Source: Phylloscopus collybita (lineage: Eukaryota; Chordata; Aves; Passeriformes; Phylloscopidae). From it: a stretch of DNA of 64,000 bases. Where the stretch lies: contig JAJNNQ010000029.1 in the NCBI GenBank assembly GCA_027886175.1, positions 6,070,501 through 6,134,500 of the forward strand, written 5' to 3'. Position numbers and translations under genes: made by a program. The notes under the pieces are model-generated. The model made no database searches. It saw only the letters and a list, made by a program, of their open reading frames with translations, and was not told the origin of the DNA. This document shows positions 11,810 through 25,258 of the stretch, one piece after another. Position 1 is the stretch's first letter. Every line of letters begins with the position of its first letter.

Positions 11810-12895
11810 TGTTTTGACCCTGGCTGGACTCTAGGCATCCACCAAAGCCTCTCTATCCCTCTCTTCTACAGCTGGACAGATGTAGTCTATGAGTTGAGAT
11901 AAGGACTGGGAGAGATCTCTCACCAAATACCATCACAGACAGAACAGGCTGGAAGATACTAACTGAATTTCTTACTAACAACATCAGAACGGAATAATGG
12001 AAAGTAAAAACAGACCTTAAAAACACTTTCGTCCCTATCCTCCTCTCCTTCCCAGCTCTACCTCCTGCCCCCAGTGGTGCAGGGAGCTGGGAAATGGGGG
12101 TTATGGTCTGTACAATACACACTGTTTATCACACTGCATTGGGAGAGGAATCCTTCCCATCTCCAGCATGGGGTCCCTCATGCAGGAGTCTGTCTTACAT
12201 GAACTTATCCAGTATGAGTCCATCCAACAGGCAATAGCTCTTCATTAACTTCTTTACTTCTGCATGGGTCACTCTTCCACAGGTTGAAGTCCTTCAAGGA
12301 CCAAGAATAGTCTGCTCCAGTGTGGGTTGTCCACAGGATCACAGATCCTACCATGAAACCTGGTCCAGCATGGACTCGTCTCTCCACAGGTCTGCATGTC
12401 CCAGCCAGGAGCCTGCTCCAGCACAGATTTCCCATGGGATCTCAACTTCCTCTCAGGCATCCAGCTGCTCCAGCCTGGGACTTCTTCATGGGCTGCAGGT
12501 GGATTTCTTCATCCTTGTGGTCCTCCATGGGCTGCAGGAGCACAGCTGCTTCACCATGGTGAAATGGAATGACAGTTCCTTCTTCACTGACCTCAGTGTC
12601 CTCAGGGTGGCTCATCTCACCTGTTCTCACCCCACTCTTCTCTGGCCATAATTATACCTGAGCAATAATGGGGGGGGGGGGGGGGGGGGGGGAAGGGAGT
12701 GTTGTCTTTCTTAAATATGTGGCCACAGAGACATTATCACCATTTCTGATTGGGCCCAGCCTTTGCCAGAGGAATGTCCAAATTTGGAGCTGTTAGGGAT
12801 TGGCTCTGCCAGACCCAGAGGAAGCTTTTGGCGTCTCTTCACACCACCCCTGCAGTCCCATCATTACCAAAGCTTGGCCATGCAAACCCAGTGCA
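11810..12895 (-). mobile_element. Old LTR of about 1.1 kb, minus strand (ERVL-like avian family)
   Basis: The whole segment matches, in reverse, a long LTR family common in bird genomes. Plus-strand landmarks in order are TTTTGACCCTGGCTGGACTC (LTR 3' end), GATAAGGACTGGGAGAGATCTCTCACC, GGAAATGGGGGTTATGGTC, repeated TCCAGCATGGG and TCCACAGG units (12,160-12,420), CATGGGCTGCAGG twice, CTTAAATATGTGGCCACAGAG, and AAGCTTGGCCATGCAAACCCAGTGCA (LTR 5' end). Both ends are given to within a few bases. No clear target duplication remains, so the copy is probably old. Open frames of 60-109 codons on both strands are by-products of this LTR. The ERVL assignment comes from memory of the family and is less sure than the LTR call. 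Confidence 0.75.
12670..12692 (+). repeat. Poly(G)23 run inside LTR
   Basis: Twenty-three consecutive G residues followed by AAGGGAG. A run of this length can form intramolecular G-quadruplexes, and its exact length is prone to sequencing error. Confidence 0.85.
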
Positions 12896-14679
12896 GATAC
12901 TCAAGCTTACACCTAATTTTCAGCTCTTTGGTTTGGATATCAAGAGTGAGATATTTGATTATGCAGATATTCTGTGTGGAATTTAAATCTGGAATTACAG
13001 GCTTGATACTTTTGAATTTATGTCATGTGGCCTCCTGAGATCACTGATATGTCATTTTTATGAAATTAAATTCTACATTGTCCTACTTGTACAACAAACA
13101 TCTTTTGCAGTTTGGATTTTTTAAAATAATTTTTCATTATTCTCTTGGAAATCAATTGCTATCATTTGCTTTAAGATGACAAGTTTAAACATTTCAAACA
13201 TGCTGCATCAATACATGTGTTTGTTTTTCCTGAACAGTACAAATGACTCAGACTAGTTTGTGTGAGATGATTATACCAGAGTTTCAGACTCAAGAAGGGC
13301 TACAATATGTCTGACATATTTCAAATAAAAGGTGGGAGGCATGAATTTATAACTTTAGCTGTTGCTGAAACACATTACAGTAAGCAGAACTGCAAGGAAC
13401 TGCAAAATGATTAACTGACATTGAGAAGTATGACTTTTATTTAAATCTAGTACTGTGTTCACAGTTGTCTTGCACAGGGACTTTGATACATATGCCAAGG
13501 TTATAATAATAATACTCTTAAGGTCCATTTAGTGCAAGGCTGAGCAGTCACAGTTCCTATTCAGTTTACATCAAACTCAGTTTTTCTACTAGCGATGAGA
13601 AAATTGATGTTGCTGACACTATGAATAGAGAGTCCTGCTAATTGCTTACAGGCATTTTCATCAGTCTTCTTTCACAGTAGAGAGGCTGTTCAAAGACTGG
13701 CAGTCTTGGGCTGTGAACACATAAATGTAAAACATGGTGTATGCAACAGGTGCTCTAAATTAGGATTAATAAATGCAACTGTATACCAGCATGGAACAAA
13801 TTCTAAAAATGTTACATGGTGTGCAAAATGTTGGTGGTAGATTATTTGTTATCCTTGTTCAAATGGTGACACTGACATTCATTTCCTGTGTCACCAGCAA
13901 CCAACAACCAGATTAAATTGCTTTGAAAATCACAGAAATTCATGAATGTAAAGAAGAAAGACATCAACTATTATGCAGGGTAATGAATCCAGAATTGCAA
14001 TGAATTAAATATGGCTTCATTTTATATTGCTTATCCTTCTCTTAGGATACCCCAAAATAAATTCTACTTAAAAATTCTTAGGTTGATAGATAATTACTTT
14101 GACATCTTTCCTTATATTTTCACTTGTAACTTCTAACACTAGCTTTTTGAACTGTTATTCACAAATGTAGAAGGCTAGTAGTCTGTTACATTTTTAAGTT
14201 ATGGTTCCAATATAACAGGTATTTCTAGTGTTGTATATGAATCTGGTGTTTAAAAGAACCCCGTTGTATTACAGCACTAGTGATGAACATTATGAACTGA
14301 CAGTATGTTAATAATGAGTTGGCAATGCCATGCATACATAATCTGCAGCCTTGGACTCCAAAGCCGTGTGGACAAAACTACAGGTGTGTGGTAGCTCACC
14401 AGAGCTAATATGGCAATAGGTTACTGTGAGCCAAAAAGTGCTTAGGGTCCTCCCAACAACACATATGAGCACATTCCCAGTGACAGTTCCCCACCTCTAA
14501 ACCTCTGCCTCTGGTGTGAATGCTCATGCAAAATTGGTATCATCTTGTGTCAAATACATACTCCTTTTGTTGAAAACTTCCGTTTTCTTTATTGCCATTC
14601 ACTTTTTTCAAAACAGTATCTGGTCACACATCCAGTAAATATTTTCATCCTCTTCGTAGTATGTAGAGGGAATATTATT
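12896..14679. other. Unique AT-rich DNA
   Basis: No gene or transposon was recognised. The part at about 13,120-13,430 has the even, motif-rich texture seen in conserved non-coding DNA, but that is a weak visual impression only. Confidence 0.45.
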
Positions 14680-15535
14680 ATAGAATCACAGAACCATTAA
14701 GGTTGGAAAAGACCTTCAAGATCATTGGACCCTTGACCAAACATCACCATGTCAACCAAACTGTAGCAATAAGTAGCACATCTAGTCATTTCTTGAACAC
14801 TTCCAGGGATGGTGACTCCACCACCTCCTGGGGAAGCCCTTTGCAGTCCTTAACTTTCTCCTAATTCTTCTTATTTTTCAGTCAAGAAATTCTTCCTGAT
14901 GTCCTCCATAAGCTAAACCTGGCACAGAATGAAGCCATTTTCTCTTGTCCTGTCACTGGTTGCCTGGGAGAAGAGACTGACCCTTATCTTGCCATACCCT
15001 CCTTTCAGGTACTTGGAAAAAGCCTAAGGTCTCCCTTCAGTCTTCTTTTCTTCAAGCTGAAACACCACCACCTCTGCCAGCCATTCCTCATGTGACTTGT
15101 GCTCCAGACTCTCAAACATCTCTGTTGCTCTTCTCTGGACATGCTCCAGCACCTCAATGTCTTCTTGAATTGAGGGGTCCAGAAGTGAACACAGGAATTG
15201 AGGGTGTTGCCTCACCAGTGCTGAGTACAGATGGATACTCACTACCCTGATCTTCGTGGCATAACTGCTTTTGACATGAGCCAGGATGCCATTGACCTTC
15301 TTGGGCACATGCTGGCTCATGTTCAGCTGCTGTCAGTCATCATTCCAGGCAGCTTTCCAGCCACTCTGCCCCCAGCCTGTGGTCCTGCATGGGACTGTTG
15401 TGACCCGAGGGCAGGACCTGGCACTTCACCTTGTTGAACCTCATACCATTGGTCTTGGCCCATCGATCCAGCCTGTAGAGATTCCTCTGAACACCCCTTA
15501 CACCCTTCAGCAGATGGACACACTAACTCAACTGA
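14680..15535 (-). mobile_element. CR1 LINE 3' fragment with terminus
   Basis: Minus-strand CR1. The plus strand starts at the element's 3' end, ATAGAATCACAGAACCATTAAGG, then TTGGAAAAGACCTTCAAGATCAT. It continues with the TTCCAGGGATGGTGACTCCACC block and with TCTCTGGACATGCTCCAGCACCTCAATGTC. It runs to CCATCGATCCAGCCTGTAGAGATTCCTCTGAACACCCC and CAGCAGATGGACACAC. The minus-strand open frame at 15,024-15,320 (98 codons) is the C-terminal tail of CR1 ORF2: it has a SALVRQHPQF..SLLDPSIQEDIEVLEHVQRRATEMFESLEH pattern as in CR1 proteins. The element is truncated at its 5' side. Confidence 0.9.
15024..15320 (-). pseudogene. CR1 ORF2 C-terminal remnant
   Basis: A 98-codon minus-strand frame lies within the CR1 fragment. 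Its middle reads YSALVRQHPQF, then IEVLEHVQRRATEMF and SLEHKSHEEWLAEVVVFQLEEK. This is the region after the reverse-transcriptase core that is highly recognisable in CR1 ORF2 proteins. The catalytic RT domain and endonuclease are absent. A complete CR1 ORF2 product is many hundreds of residues long, so this is a dead fragment rather than a gene. Confidence 0.75.
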
Positions 15536-17228
15536 TAATTGCACTGCAACTGCCCACTGTGGATGCATTCATCTACTGTACATTTCCTTCATTGTGTTTC
15601 TAAATTCTGTTTTCTTAAGCCTGCCTTACCTACAGAATATCAAGTGGATTTCAAAGCAGGATTAATCTGTAGGTTTGGTAGCCCAGTCAGTAGCAATCAT
15701 CAATAATTCTTTCTCGACCGTGAACCACAAGGGTGGGGGACTTGTGACCCAGAGATTGAACACAGCCCACACCTGTATTTCCTCAGGCTCATTGCCACTT
15801 CTTTTTATGTATATTTATTGGGTATTACTAGAGAATGTGCTAGTGACTGTAAAATACATTTGAAAGGCTTATTTGTCCCTGAGCAGGGAGAGGGTTCCAC
15901 TCCTCACCCACTGGTAATGTCAAAACAAGTATCAAAGATTAAATGGACAGTTGAAAAAAAAAATTCAATTAGTAGAGGAGGATCAAATTACAGCGAACTT
16001 CCCTCCTGGGTTCACTGCACATAATAATGACTTTATTTAGAACTAAATTACTGAAAAGTGTCACTTTAAAACATGCCCTCAGTGTCAAGTTGAAGTAGAT
16101 CCTTTGTGGAATGATGCGATAGTTGAAGTGGATGTATTTCAGAGTTAAGTTTAGCCTTAAGTATTACCTATAAACTGGACATTTAAACTGGTGAGGCAAT
16201 TTTCAGTCTATTTGAACTTATTCTCAGAAGTCTTACAGTCTATTTTCAGGGGAAGCTGTACTCTCCTGGGACTATGCAGTCGAGCCTCACCTGAAACCTT
16301 GTCTCCAAGCTGGGAAACCAGGCCTATTTTACAACTGCAAGCAACTTCACAGGGATTCTTCTTGTGCCTATGTGATTCTTTCTTACACAGACCTTTCTGT
16401 TTTGTTCTTTAAAGAAACCCAGTTTGTCAGCTGGGTTCCTCAGAACAGTTTTGGCAATATATTGTGACCAGTGTGTGAGTGCTTTCCTTCACTTGTGACA
16501 CTACTTCATGAGGCAAATATAATGTACATAGGCTCAACTGCAGATAATTCTTGCCTTTTATTGCAAAAGTTCTTTGAAACATCAATGACATTATCTGTAA
16601 AAGACCACAGGCTGGAATTTTTCCAAGCAGTATTTTAATCTAGTATAGAGTAAGCTAAATGTAAAAGAACGAAAAAAAAAAAAAAAAAAAGGGCTGCTGC
16701 TATTTGCCTGGGCATCTAAGCATGAATTGCCCCATTCTATCAGTCCTGTTAAAGTATCATATTAATTTTTCCTACATTCTCCTGGTTACTGATTTGTATA
16801 TATTCCTTTCTGAAAGTGTTAAGAGATGTACACAATAGAATAATTCCAAGAAAAACATGAATATTCCACTTGATTTTTTTTACATAGAATTAAACAGGAG
16901 TAGGGTGGATTTTCTTTTTCTCTTAATTCCTCTGGAATTTCCACATGCTTAGAAAATGTGTACTGAAATAAAATTAATACTTGATTTTTACTCAGCATAT
17001 AAAAGAGACAGGCTATCATTTCCAGATAATTATTCCATGGAAACATTGAAGAACAACCTGCTTATTTCAGTCTTTTGTTGAATCTTTGCCATTTTATCTT
17101 GATTAGTCTGCATGCTGTTTTACTAGCCAATGACCCCAAGAGAGAGTAGCACAGCTTAAGGCATTTTCAATTTTGTTTTTGGAAAGATTGTAAAGATTGG
17201 TCAGATAATTGCTTGCCTGGGGTATAAT
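15536..17228. other. Unique DNA with poly(A) run
   Basis: No gene was recognised. A 19-20 base A run lies at 16,671-16,690, followed by GGGCTGCTGC. The open frames at 15,675-16,412 have no recognisable motif. Confidence 0.5.
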
Positions 17229-17402
17229 TCATAGAATCATATACTCATAGAATGCTTTGGGTTAGAAGGCACCTTAAACGTCATCGAGCTTCAACGGTCT
17301 TCGGCAGGAGCTAGACATGGGCAGGAACATATTTCATTAGATCAGGTTTCTCAGAGACCTATTAAACCCAGCCTTGAAAACTTCAAGAGATGTGGCATCC
17401 CA
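17229..17402 (-). mobile_element. CR1 LINE 3' end, short
   Basis: The plus strand shows TCATAGAATCATATACTCATAG, which are the reverse complements of CR1 terminal octamers. These are followed by AATGCTTTGGGTTAGAAGGCACCTTAAACGTCATCGAG and CTTCAAGAGATGTGGCATCCCA. Only about 170 bp remain, so the copy is strongly 5'-truncated. The 'TTTGGGTTAGAAGG' wording marks a different CR1 subfamily from the copy at 14,680. Confidence 0.85.
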
Positions 17403-17539
17403 TGCTTAATCAGCATGGGTATGGATGGAGCATTGTCCTGATTACATAGAAGAGGCAGGGTTTAGCACTATGTGGTCACCATGGTGCCTGTGTCTGGGGA
17501 AACCACATGGACCTGAAGAGCTGTCAGTCATCTCAGTTT

Positions 17540-17583
17540 TGTTCCCAGCGGTGAATACCTCTTTGAGGGTAAAATACCTCTTG

Positions 17584-17624
<41 letters not shown>

Positions 17625-17795
17625 TATATATATTCTTTTTTCTATTAATATTGCTGCTGTAATTATATCTGTGCTGTAATTGCTGTATGTGTCTTATTCC
17701 ATTGCTTTGTTCTTCTGCTTTTAGTAAATTTTTATCTCAACCCATAGTCTCTCCCTTACCAGAAGGAGCATGGGATGGGGAATGGCTAATTTGGA
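17540..17795 (+). mobile_element. LTR 3' remnant containing TA microsatellite
   Basis: The block TTTTATCTCAACCCATAGTCTCTC, with TAGTAAA just upstream and a GGGATGGGG segment downstream, matches the 3' part of a common avian LTR family. The same TCTTATCTCAACCCATGA block appears at 46,860. A TA/CA-rich stretch replaces the usual ATT-rich low-complexity part. The edges are approximate and no target duplication was found. Confidence 0.5.
17585..17616 (+). repeat. (TA)16 microsatellite
   Basis: Sixteen TA units are followed by a few CA units and a second short TATATATA. A pure TA array of this length can melt or extrude easily. Confidence 0.9.
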
Positions 17796-18299
17796 GTTGG
17801 ATTTCCCACTTGTATTAAAACCAGCACAGAGATCTATATCCAATTCATTGAGTTCAATTAAGAACAAGATTAAAAATTGTAAGAAGTGCTGTGCCACTTT
17901 TAATTGTATATCTTATGTATGCCTTTTCAAGAGACTACAAATCCAAGATCAGATGGCTATGAATAACATTGTGTATAATGTTTTAGCATAATCACTTTGA
18001 CTTGCATCAGGCCTTGGGCACTTAGAAAAATTAACAGACACTTTGATATCTCTCTGCTTGAACATCTGGGCCCTAAACTTCAGGAGATTTATTCCAGTAG
18101 GTGTATTTATAGTTCATCTTCTACTATCCCATTGAGGGGAGTCTTTTTCTGCTGTATTTCTGGGCCTTAGTAAGACTATTTCCCACCTCCAGAATGGACT
18201 CAGAGCTCTGTGTTTAAGCACAGTCACACTGTGATAAGACCAAATAAAGTAAGGTTGTCAGACCAGGAGATGCAGGATTTGGGGAACTGCTGTGTAGCA

Positions 18300-18560
18300 T
18301 TATGATAGAAGTGAGTTCTAAACCAGGGACAGCAGCAACAACGTGGCGAGAGTCAGCTCGCGCACACAACAGGCAAGCTGACTCAGCAAAGAAGTTGCCT
18401 TTGCTGTACTTAGCACTGTGATTGACAAATGCAAACAAGCTCTCATTTGTAGCTGCTCTGTGGTTACTGCTCACACACAGATAGCTCTTTGCAGCTGCAG
18501 AGTAATTCAGTTCAGCTTGACTGGGCTAAATCAGCTTAGACCACGTCTTGTTTGCATGGG
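18300..18560. promoter_or_regulatory. Possible conserved non-coding element
   Basis: This segment is richer in CpG and in dense short motifs than its surroundings. It contains CAACGTGGCGAGAGTCAGCTCGCGCACA, GTGATTGACAAATGC (TALE-homeodomain-like TGATTGACA), two E-box/CAGCTG-type words and TTTGCATG (POU-like). No transposon text was recognised. Whether it is an enhancer is inference from texture only. Confidence 0.25.
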
Positions 18561-20281
18561 CTGACAGCAGGCAGAAAGGTGGCTGTCATGGCTTGGATGG
18601 CATAAGCCTCACATTTTCCCACCCCTCACTTCTCAACACGTACTGAACACTGACATATTTTTAATGTGATTTTTCTCAAGCGAGATTTTTTACCTACTAG
18701 CTTTTTTTATTTGTACAAAGACATCTTCTAAAATTATTGCCTTGATGCAGCACTGCACAAGATTTGACTAATTCAAATGCAATTACCAGTTTTCTCACTT
18801 TAGTGAATGCATTCAAGTTTTGACTATCTAATTTGAAAAATGTACTGGAAGAAAAGGAAAGGGAAGAGAAAAACATAGGGAAGAGGTGAGTCAGAGCAGA
18901 AATCCAGAAGTAATTGTTTACTCTTGTCTCAATTTGGAAAAATTAAATAAATCAGTGAGAAAGATATTCAGATATGTTGAGCAGAACAAAGCAAACCAGG
19001 AGAAGGCCAACACAGGGGTGATAATTGAATACAAAACATAAAGAACTTTGAATAATGTCAAACGTTTTTGGTAATACCTTTATATGCTGAGGAACTCATT
19101 TCCATTGGAATTTACTTGTGAAATAAGTATTTGCAGAAATTTACACTGGATTTAGACTAGCTTTGATAAAATTACTGGAATAATCATCAAAGGAATAATA
19201 ATCACAGGAATATCATCTTCATGTTTTAAAATAGAATCTGAACGCTTCATCTCTAGAAAACACTTTTTCATGTGGTAAACTACTGCAAAATTAGTTATCT
19301 TTTGTTATGTGTATACCTTTCCCTCAGATATTTATAAATAGCTTGAGATCACCAAATCCTATGAACTACTGTTTTTTAAGGCTGTTAGTAGATTTAATAT
19401 TCTTAAATTATTGAAATAATGAAGTCAGAGAAAGTTAATGGTACAGGCCATGATGGCAAATAAAATCACTGATTAAAATATTTAATCGACTTGTGTACAA
19501 AACGGAACTCTAGATGGAGCAGTTCCCTTTGTTTGAACTTTGTATGCTGGGCTAATAATGATTTAGCTAAGTTAGTAATTATTAAAAAAATAACTGGCCT
19601 AAATAGGATAACACAATCCTGTTGAAACGTTCAAACTCAGATTGGATTCCCTAAATAAGAAGTTGTACATTAGTATAGGAGGAAAACCTGAAGTGAGTGT
19701 TCCCCTTCCTAAATTTGTTATTCAAAATAACAGCGAAAGGTGGTTTTTTTAAATAACATAATTGAGTAGTTCAGCAAAAAGTACTTGAATATGATTTGCT
19801 CTCATGGCAAACTACCATTTAAAAAGGAGAAATATGAAAAAGGTCTACCAAAACTGGAGATGTATGGGAACTAAAGTGTTGTGTCATGTGCCCGTGTTAC
19901 CAGATTAAATTCAAGTGCCTCAAATATCTGCATGTTGTGCCATTTAGAGAAAAGCTTCTTATAGTCAATTTTCAGTCCTATCTCATGAGAGAAAGATGGA
20001 GGGTTGCCAGTGGCCAGGCTTTCCCTTCTAAGTCCTTGTTCACAGTCAAGATAGCCAGGAAAATATAGCCAATATCTCAGAGTACTCTGCTTGGACTTCT
20101 GGAGCCACCACAAAGAGAATGCCTGGTTGCCTAGCTCAACGAAAACTATCAGTGTACCCTCACCTGTGCTTCTCCAAAATCTTCTCAGACAGTACTCTGC
20201 CCTAACATGCTTCCAGAGAAGTAGTCCCATTCATCCAGTGTGTTTGTCCCCCCTCAATATCTGTAACAGCACAATCAGTTC

Positions 20282-20440
20282 TGCATTAAAAATGTAAACC
20301 AGAAAAGAAGGAAAACAACAAAATAAAACAACAACAGCAATAAAAAACAAACACACACACAAGATAATAATAAAAAAACCAAACCAAAAACTAAAAAAAA
20401 AACCAAAATCAAACTCAAAATCAAGAAAGAAAACTAACCT
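20282..20440. repeat. A/C-rich low-complexity patch
   Basis: About 160 bp composed almost wholly of A and C with occasional G or T (AAAACAAC, AAACCAAACC, ACACACAC words). A minus-strand open frame (20,231-20,575) runs through it and translates to a phenylalanine-rich artefact. Confidence 0.7.
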
Positions 20441-23400
20441 TCTTTGGTCAGATTGTCTCTGTTCTCCTTGCAAAGCACATGCAAAAGAGTAGAATCCACT
20501 TAAGTTCCTTTTCCTAATTAAACACCTCTCCCAGAAAATTAGATGTAAAAGAAATAGCTTTTTATACCTGATCACCCAAGCCAGAGTTGATGCTTAAGGT
20601 AAAGCTGTTCACATTAGCATAATTCTCTTTCCCTTCAGAATGAAACTTCAAGGAAAGCAGCTATTGTAGTCATGCATTTTGTTAATAACCATTCCTCATT
20701 TTGAAAATAGCCTCAAGCTATATGAGCAAAATAACACCTAATATGCAGAAAGACCAGATGATGGGAAATCAAAAGAATCAATTCCAGAGAATGTAAGACT
20801 CTTTGCAGACATAGAATAATGAACATCAACAAAAGGAAAGTACTTGTGCCAATATGTAAAAAAGCTGCAACTGAGAGAATCACAAGTATAGTTCTTTTAA
20901 TTCTTTCATTTTTACCCTATCCTCAGTCCTTTACACAGTTGGTATCATGGGCCAAGTTTTTTTTAATGGAGATGTGAATTAATGACCTTTCAGATGATTT
21001 AATCCAATTGGCTATCATTCCATCCTTCCTGACATGTATTCATTGACTACTGATAAATGTTCCCCAAGGTTTTTCTGCTAAACTGTGATCTATCAGTAGA
21101 GTACATATTCAAGGAAAGTATAGGACTCGTTGAGCCTCTGGCAAAAATATTAGATTTGCAGACACAAGATGCTGAGCCACATTTCTAAATGTGATGCTGT
21201 GACAGAGGACAATCTATAGAACACTGTTTGCCAGTGGTCGAAGGTCTGAGTCAAAGAAATATCCTCTAGTTTTCTCCTGATCTAGATGAATAGTGCTGTT
21301 ATAGGTTAATAAATTACATGACCTGATGCCATGATTTCAGCACATTAGTCACTCTACATTCACATTCAAGATAAAATAAAGTGGGGATACACATTTTCTA
21401 ATTGGGAATTTCTAAATCAATAGTTATTCTGCAAAGGGTGCTATGTTAACAAATGAATTTTGGTGGTTGGCAGAAAGCAAAATTATGCCTGGAAGAGCTT
21501 ACAGATCACAAAGGAAAGCAATCACTTAATTTCTGTTGAGTGAGTAGCAGTTAACAAGATAAACACTGCACTGTACCAATTTACACATGATTAGAACAAG
21601 GCAAAAGATGAGAGAAATACATGGGGTTTAATAAAAGTTTATGAAACACTGGTTTATTAATTTTATGGTAAATAAATAGTGGATTTTTCTCTGAGGACTG
21701 TACCTAACACCAGAATAAGCACAATATAAAGAGTAAAATTATTATTCAGTTTTTGTGAAAAAATGTCACAGTTTTGCCGTTAACTGAATAACAGTGAGAC
21801 AGGTGCCTTTACTAAATTTTAGCATACTGCCCAGCTGTGAAGTTAATCCTGAAAAGATCAGTCTAACTCTGCTAGATAAATTAAATACGGTGAAAATCTA
21901 ACCAAGAGGTGAGCTGTTTCACAGACACAGATGTCTCTTGCACAGTTCACGCAGACAAGGCAGCCCATTTTAAAGAGTTACACTTCCACTGTAAAATTAA
22001 CTATGATATGAATGTTCAGGACTTCCAAAGTTTGATTATGACAAAAGTCTCTTTGTTTTAAAGCCATGTCCATCGTCAGAGTCATTTACCTGGACCCATA
22101 CTCACACAGATGTATATCTGCACACATGGACTAATACAACTGTTCTCAATTCTGTAAGGTTTTTAGTAGAAAATAAATGGGAAAATAACCTAAGTAAAAG
22201 GGCTACTTCACAGTAGGATTAGGGTCCCAGAGCTGTGAAGAAAAACATATTTTCATAGATCAAGTTTGAATATTGATTTTAAGTTTAGAATATTATTTTC
22301 TTTCACTGGAACCATATCTGGTTTTTAGTGAAGGTCCCAAATTCAGATGTAACAACTGAAATTTAAAAAAGTTTCTTGAAGGAAAACCAAGTTTTCATCA
22401 TTTTACTTCAAGGTTCATAGAATCTCTAAATAATCACACAACACATAGTACTGTCTAAAACAGAGACCTACCTCATAAAAATAGGCCTCTGTCTTTGCAG
22501 CGGTGTTTCTGTGCATCGTTAGCTCTCACAGCAACCAAAGTTTATATAAGATTCCTCAAGGACAAATGATGTAAAGAACAGCAGCATTGTTAATCTGAGT
22601 GTTATGGGTAAGTATCCCTATATTCACTAAGTTTAAACTTTTTCACTCTCACTAAACTTTTTCAATCACTCTCTCACATAATACTTTCATTACACAGAAC
22701 ATGCTCTAAAAAAAATGCTATGAGCACCTAGAGGCTACAGTACAGTAGAAACACAGACTAGATGTTTTGCCTAAGAAGAAGAGTAGACAAAATACAAAGC
22801 AAGAAGGTAAAAAAGCACCGTAAACAAGCCTCAATTTTCACACCTTCCTGAGACTGACTCTCTGATGAACTCCTTGTATTTTCCAGTTCTAATACTAAAA
22901 AGGAAAGTGAAATTTTCTGGATTTTGTGCTTTTCCTTTAATGGCAATAAAGAAATCTCACTAAGATAGATTTCTTGTAAGTGTTTGAGATATCCTGTCAA
23001 AGTTAATCTATCTAGCTATGTGTCCCAAAGCCATGACCATGCCTATATAAATTTGCACAAGAATGCTTATACCAGTAGATATTTGAAGTCTGTCCTGAGA
23101 CTTTTAAGTGCTACTGTCCTGTACTGAACAGATTCTGTCTTTGTCCTATTTAATGCATATTACTGAAGGAGAAAATATAAGGAGGTAATGGCCCTTAACT
23201 TAAAGTCGAGAAAGGGCTTGGCCATATGATTTCTGTTAATTTGAGCACAGATTATTTCTGAGCACTTGCCTAGTTTTGGACACAAACCCCTAGAGTCTGC
23301 ACAGGCAGAAGAAGCAACAGCTGAGTACTAGTGACAGTTGAGTAGTTAGTGTTTTCTCTGCTAGATGTCAGCATCGGTTCCTATCTGATTGCTGCAAGCA

Positions 23401-25258
23401 GTGTTTTCCAAACAGTAGGCAAAATCCTGCCTCTGCAGATTTCAATGGCAAAACTCAGCTGACTTCAGTGGGCTCAGAATTTAATTTACTGACACAGTAC
23501 TTTAAAACTCAGAATTTGCCAGAGGCCAACAGTCCTTCAGAGAAAAATAATTTTTAAAAAATAGAGAACAAGAAGGAAAAATCCATTTCTTTCCTAGCAG
23601 CTAAAGATCTTTCATTGTAATGAGTACAAGAGCAAATAATCTTTCTCACTGTATCTTAAGGGAGTTTTTAGTGTATATGAAATGTAATCTCTCTTTGGAT
23701 CACAACAGCCTGTTCATTGCATTCAACCAAAAGCCACAATTTCTACGTATGCAATTATAAATGTTATAAATGTTGTCTTGGAGTCTGATGCTGCTGATAG
23801 CTCCACTTTCCACCAATAAAACTTCCTTCAATCAGGGAGATGAAGGTTTTGGTTCTCCCCTAGTGAAAGTGCCTTTGCCTTTGCTAACAACTCCAGTTTA
23901 ACTATAAAAAATATTTAAATTATCAATAGTGAAGTAAGACAAAGTGAACAAATTAAAAAGTATATCACTCCCACTGTCACGAAACACAAGACACAAGACA
24001 CTGATAGTCCCATGATGACTGTTTAGAATGGGTTTAGATGCTGATAGTCTGGAGAAAGAGGTGTGAACATATATCTCACCAAAATTTTTACTTTTAGATG
24101 ATACTGAAAGGATAGGCTAGCTGGGACTTTAGTGACATCCTTTGATGTAAATTTTTATATGTAAATGGAATTCATGCAAAACATGACTAAGTATTTCCTC
24201 CTCATTCTTCTTCAAATATCACTACATTATCTGTGAATAAAACTCTTTGATATTGCAGACCTCCATATGTCTGGGTCTTTTAACATTAATGACATAATAT
24301 CATCCATTACTTAGCTTTAAAATGTTTTATATACTTTATAAGAAGCTAGAGTATGAGACAAGATCAAGTTACTACAACTTTATTATAGCAGGTTTTGTCT
24401 CTAAGGCAGAAAAAAAAGCATTTAAGTTTTCTTCATTACTCTATGTTGGGGTATTTTGCATCATAGGTTTTGAGTACATTACAGGATAGATGTAAAGAAC
24501 TTATCCCTGAAACCATACTGTTTTCTACAAAACTGTATTTTTAATAGCCCAATATTTTTTTAGGCAAATAGTTTCATGCAGTTTTTTTCCCCTCTTTGAA
24601 TATGGTAGCATAGATTTTCCTGGGTTTAAAAAATATTTTTTTATTTTCATGAAATAAATATGAATTTGTTGCTTGACTTGATGTTAATATTTAATTCCTT
24701 CCAATTACTTATTACTGCCATGCATAAAATTGATTAATTAATAAAAATATAAATAAAAACAAATATAAAAAATTTAATAATTTTCACATGAATACTTCAG
24801 TTTCATTTAATGTTAAGATTTTTGTGGCTTGAGGTGTACCCTCATAGGCACAGAATACAAGTTTCATAACTAATTTTAGATCTTATATTAGGATGCCAAT
24901 CTTTTTTGTAGGAAGGACTTAACATTAAATGCTTAATTATTTTCCTCTCAAGAATTTAAATTTCTTCTAACTTGAGAGTTTATTCATACAAAGAAAATTA
25001 TATAAAAAACCAAACAAATGCAATCAATTTTTTTTATTTGATCTACTCTGATTCCACAAGTCAAAACATAAGAAAAGGAAACAAAACAACAAAAGAAAGT
25101 GTAAAATCTTCATCATTAAAAGACAGGAGGAAAATAGAAATCATAGACATGGCTTTGGGTGAATACAGCAGATGTTAGTTCCTCCAACCATAATCCTCAA
25201 CATCGAGTAGTCCTTAAAGACTCAGTGGGGAAGTGGTTTCCAAAATGCCTGGATTGTC

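Noticed and set aside
12205..12651. Overlapping frames on both strands that look gene-like and GC-richer
   Set aside because: Explained by the tandem TCCAGCATGGG/CCACAGG-type units of a minus-strand LTR.
19871..20230. 119-codon minus-strand frame
   Set aside because: No domain recognised, plus-strand frames overlap it, and length is within chance for this amount of DNA.
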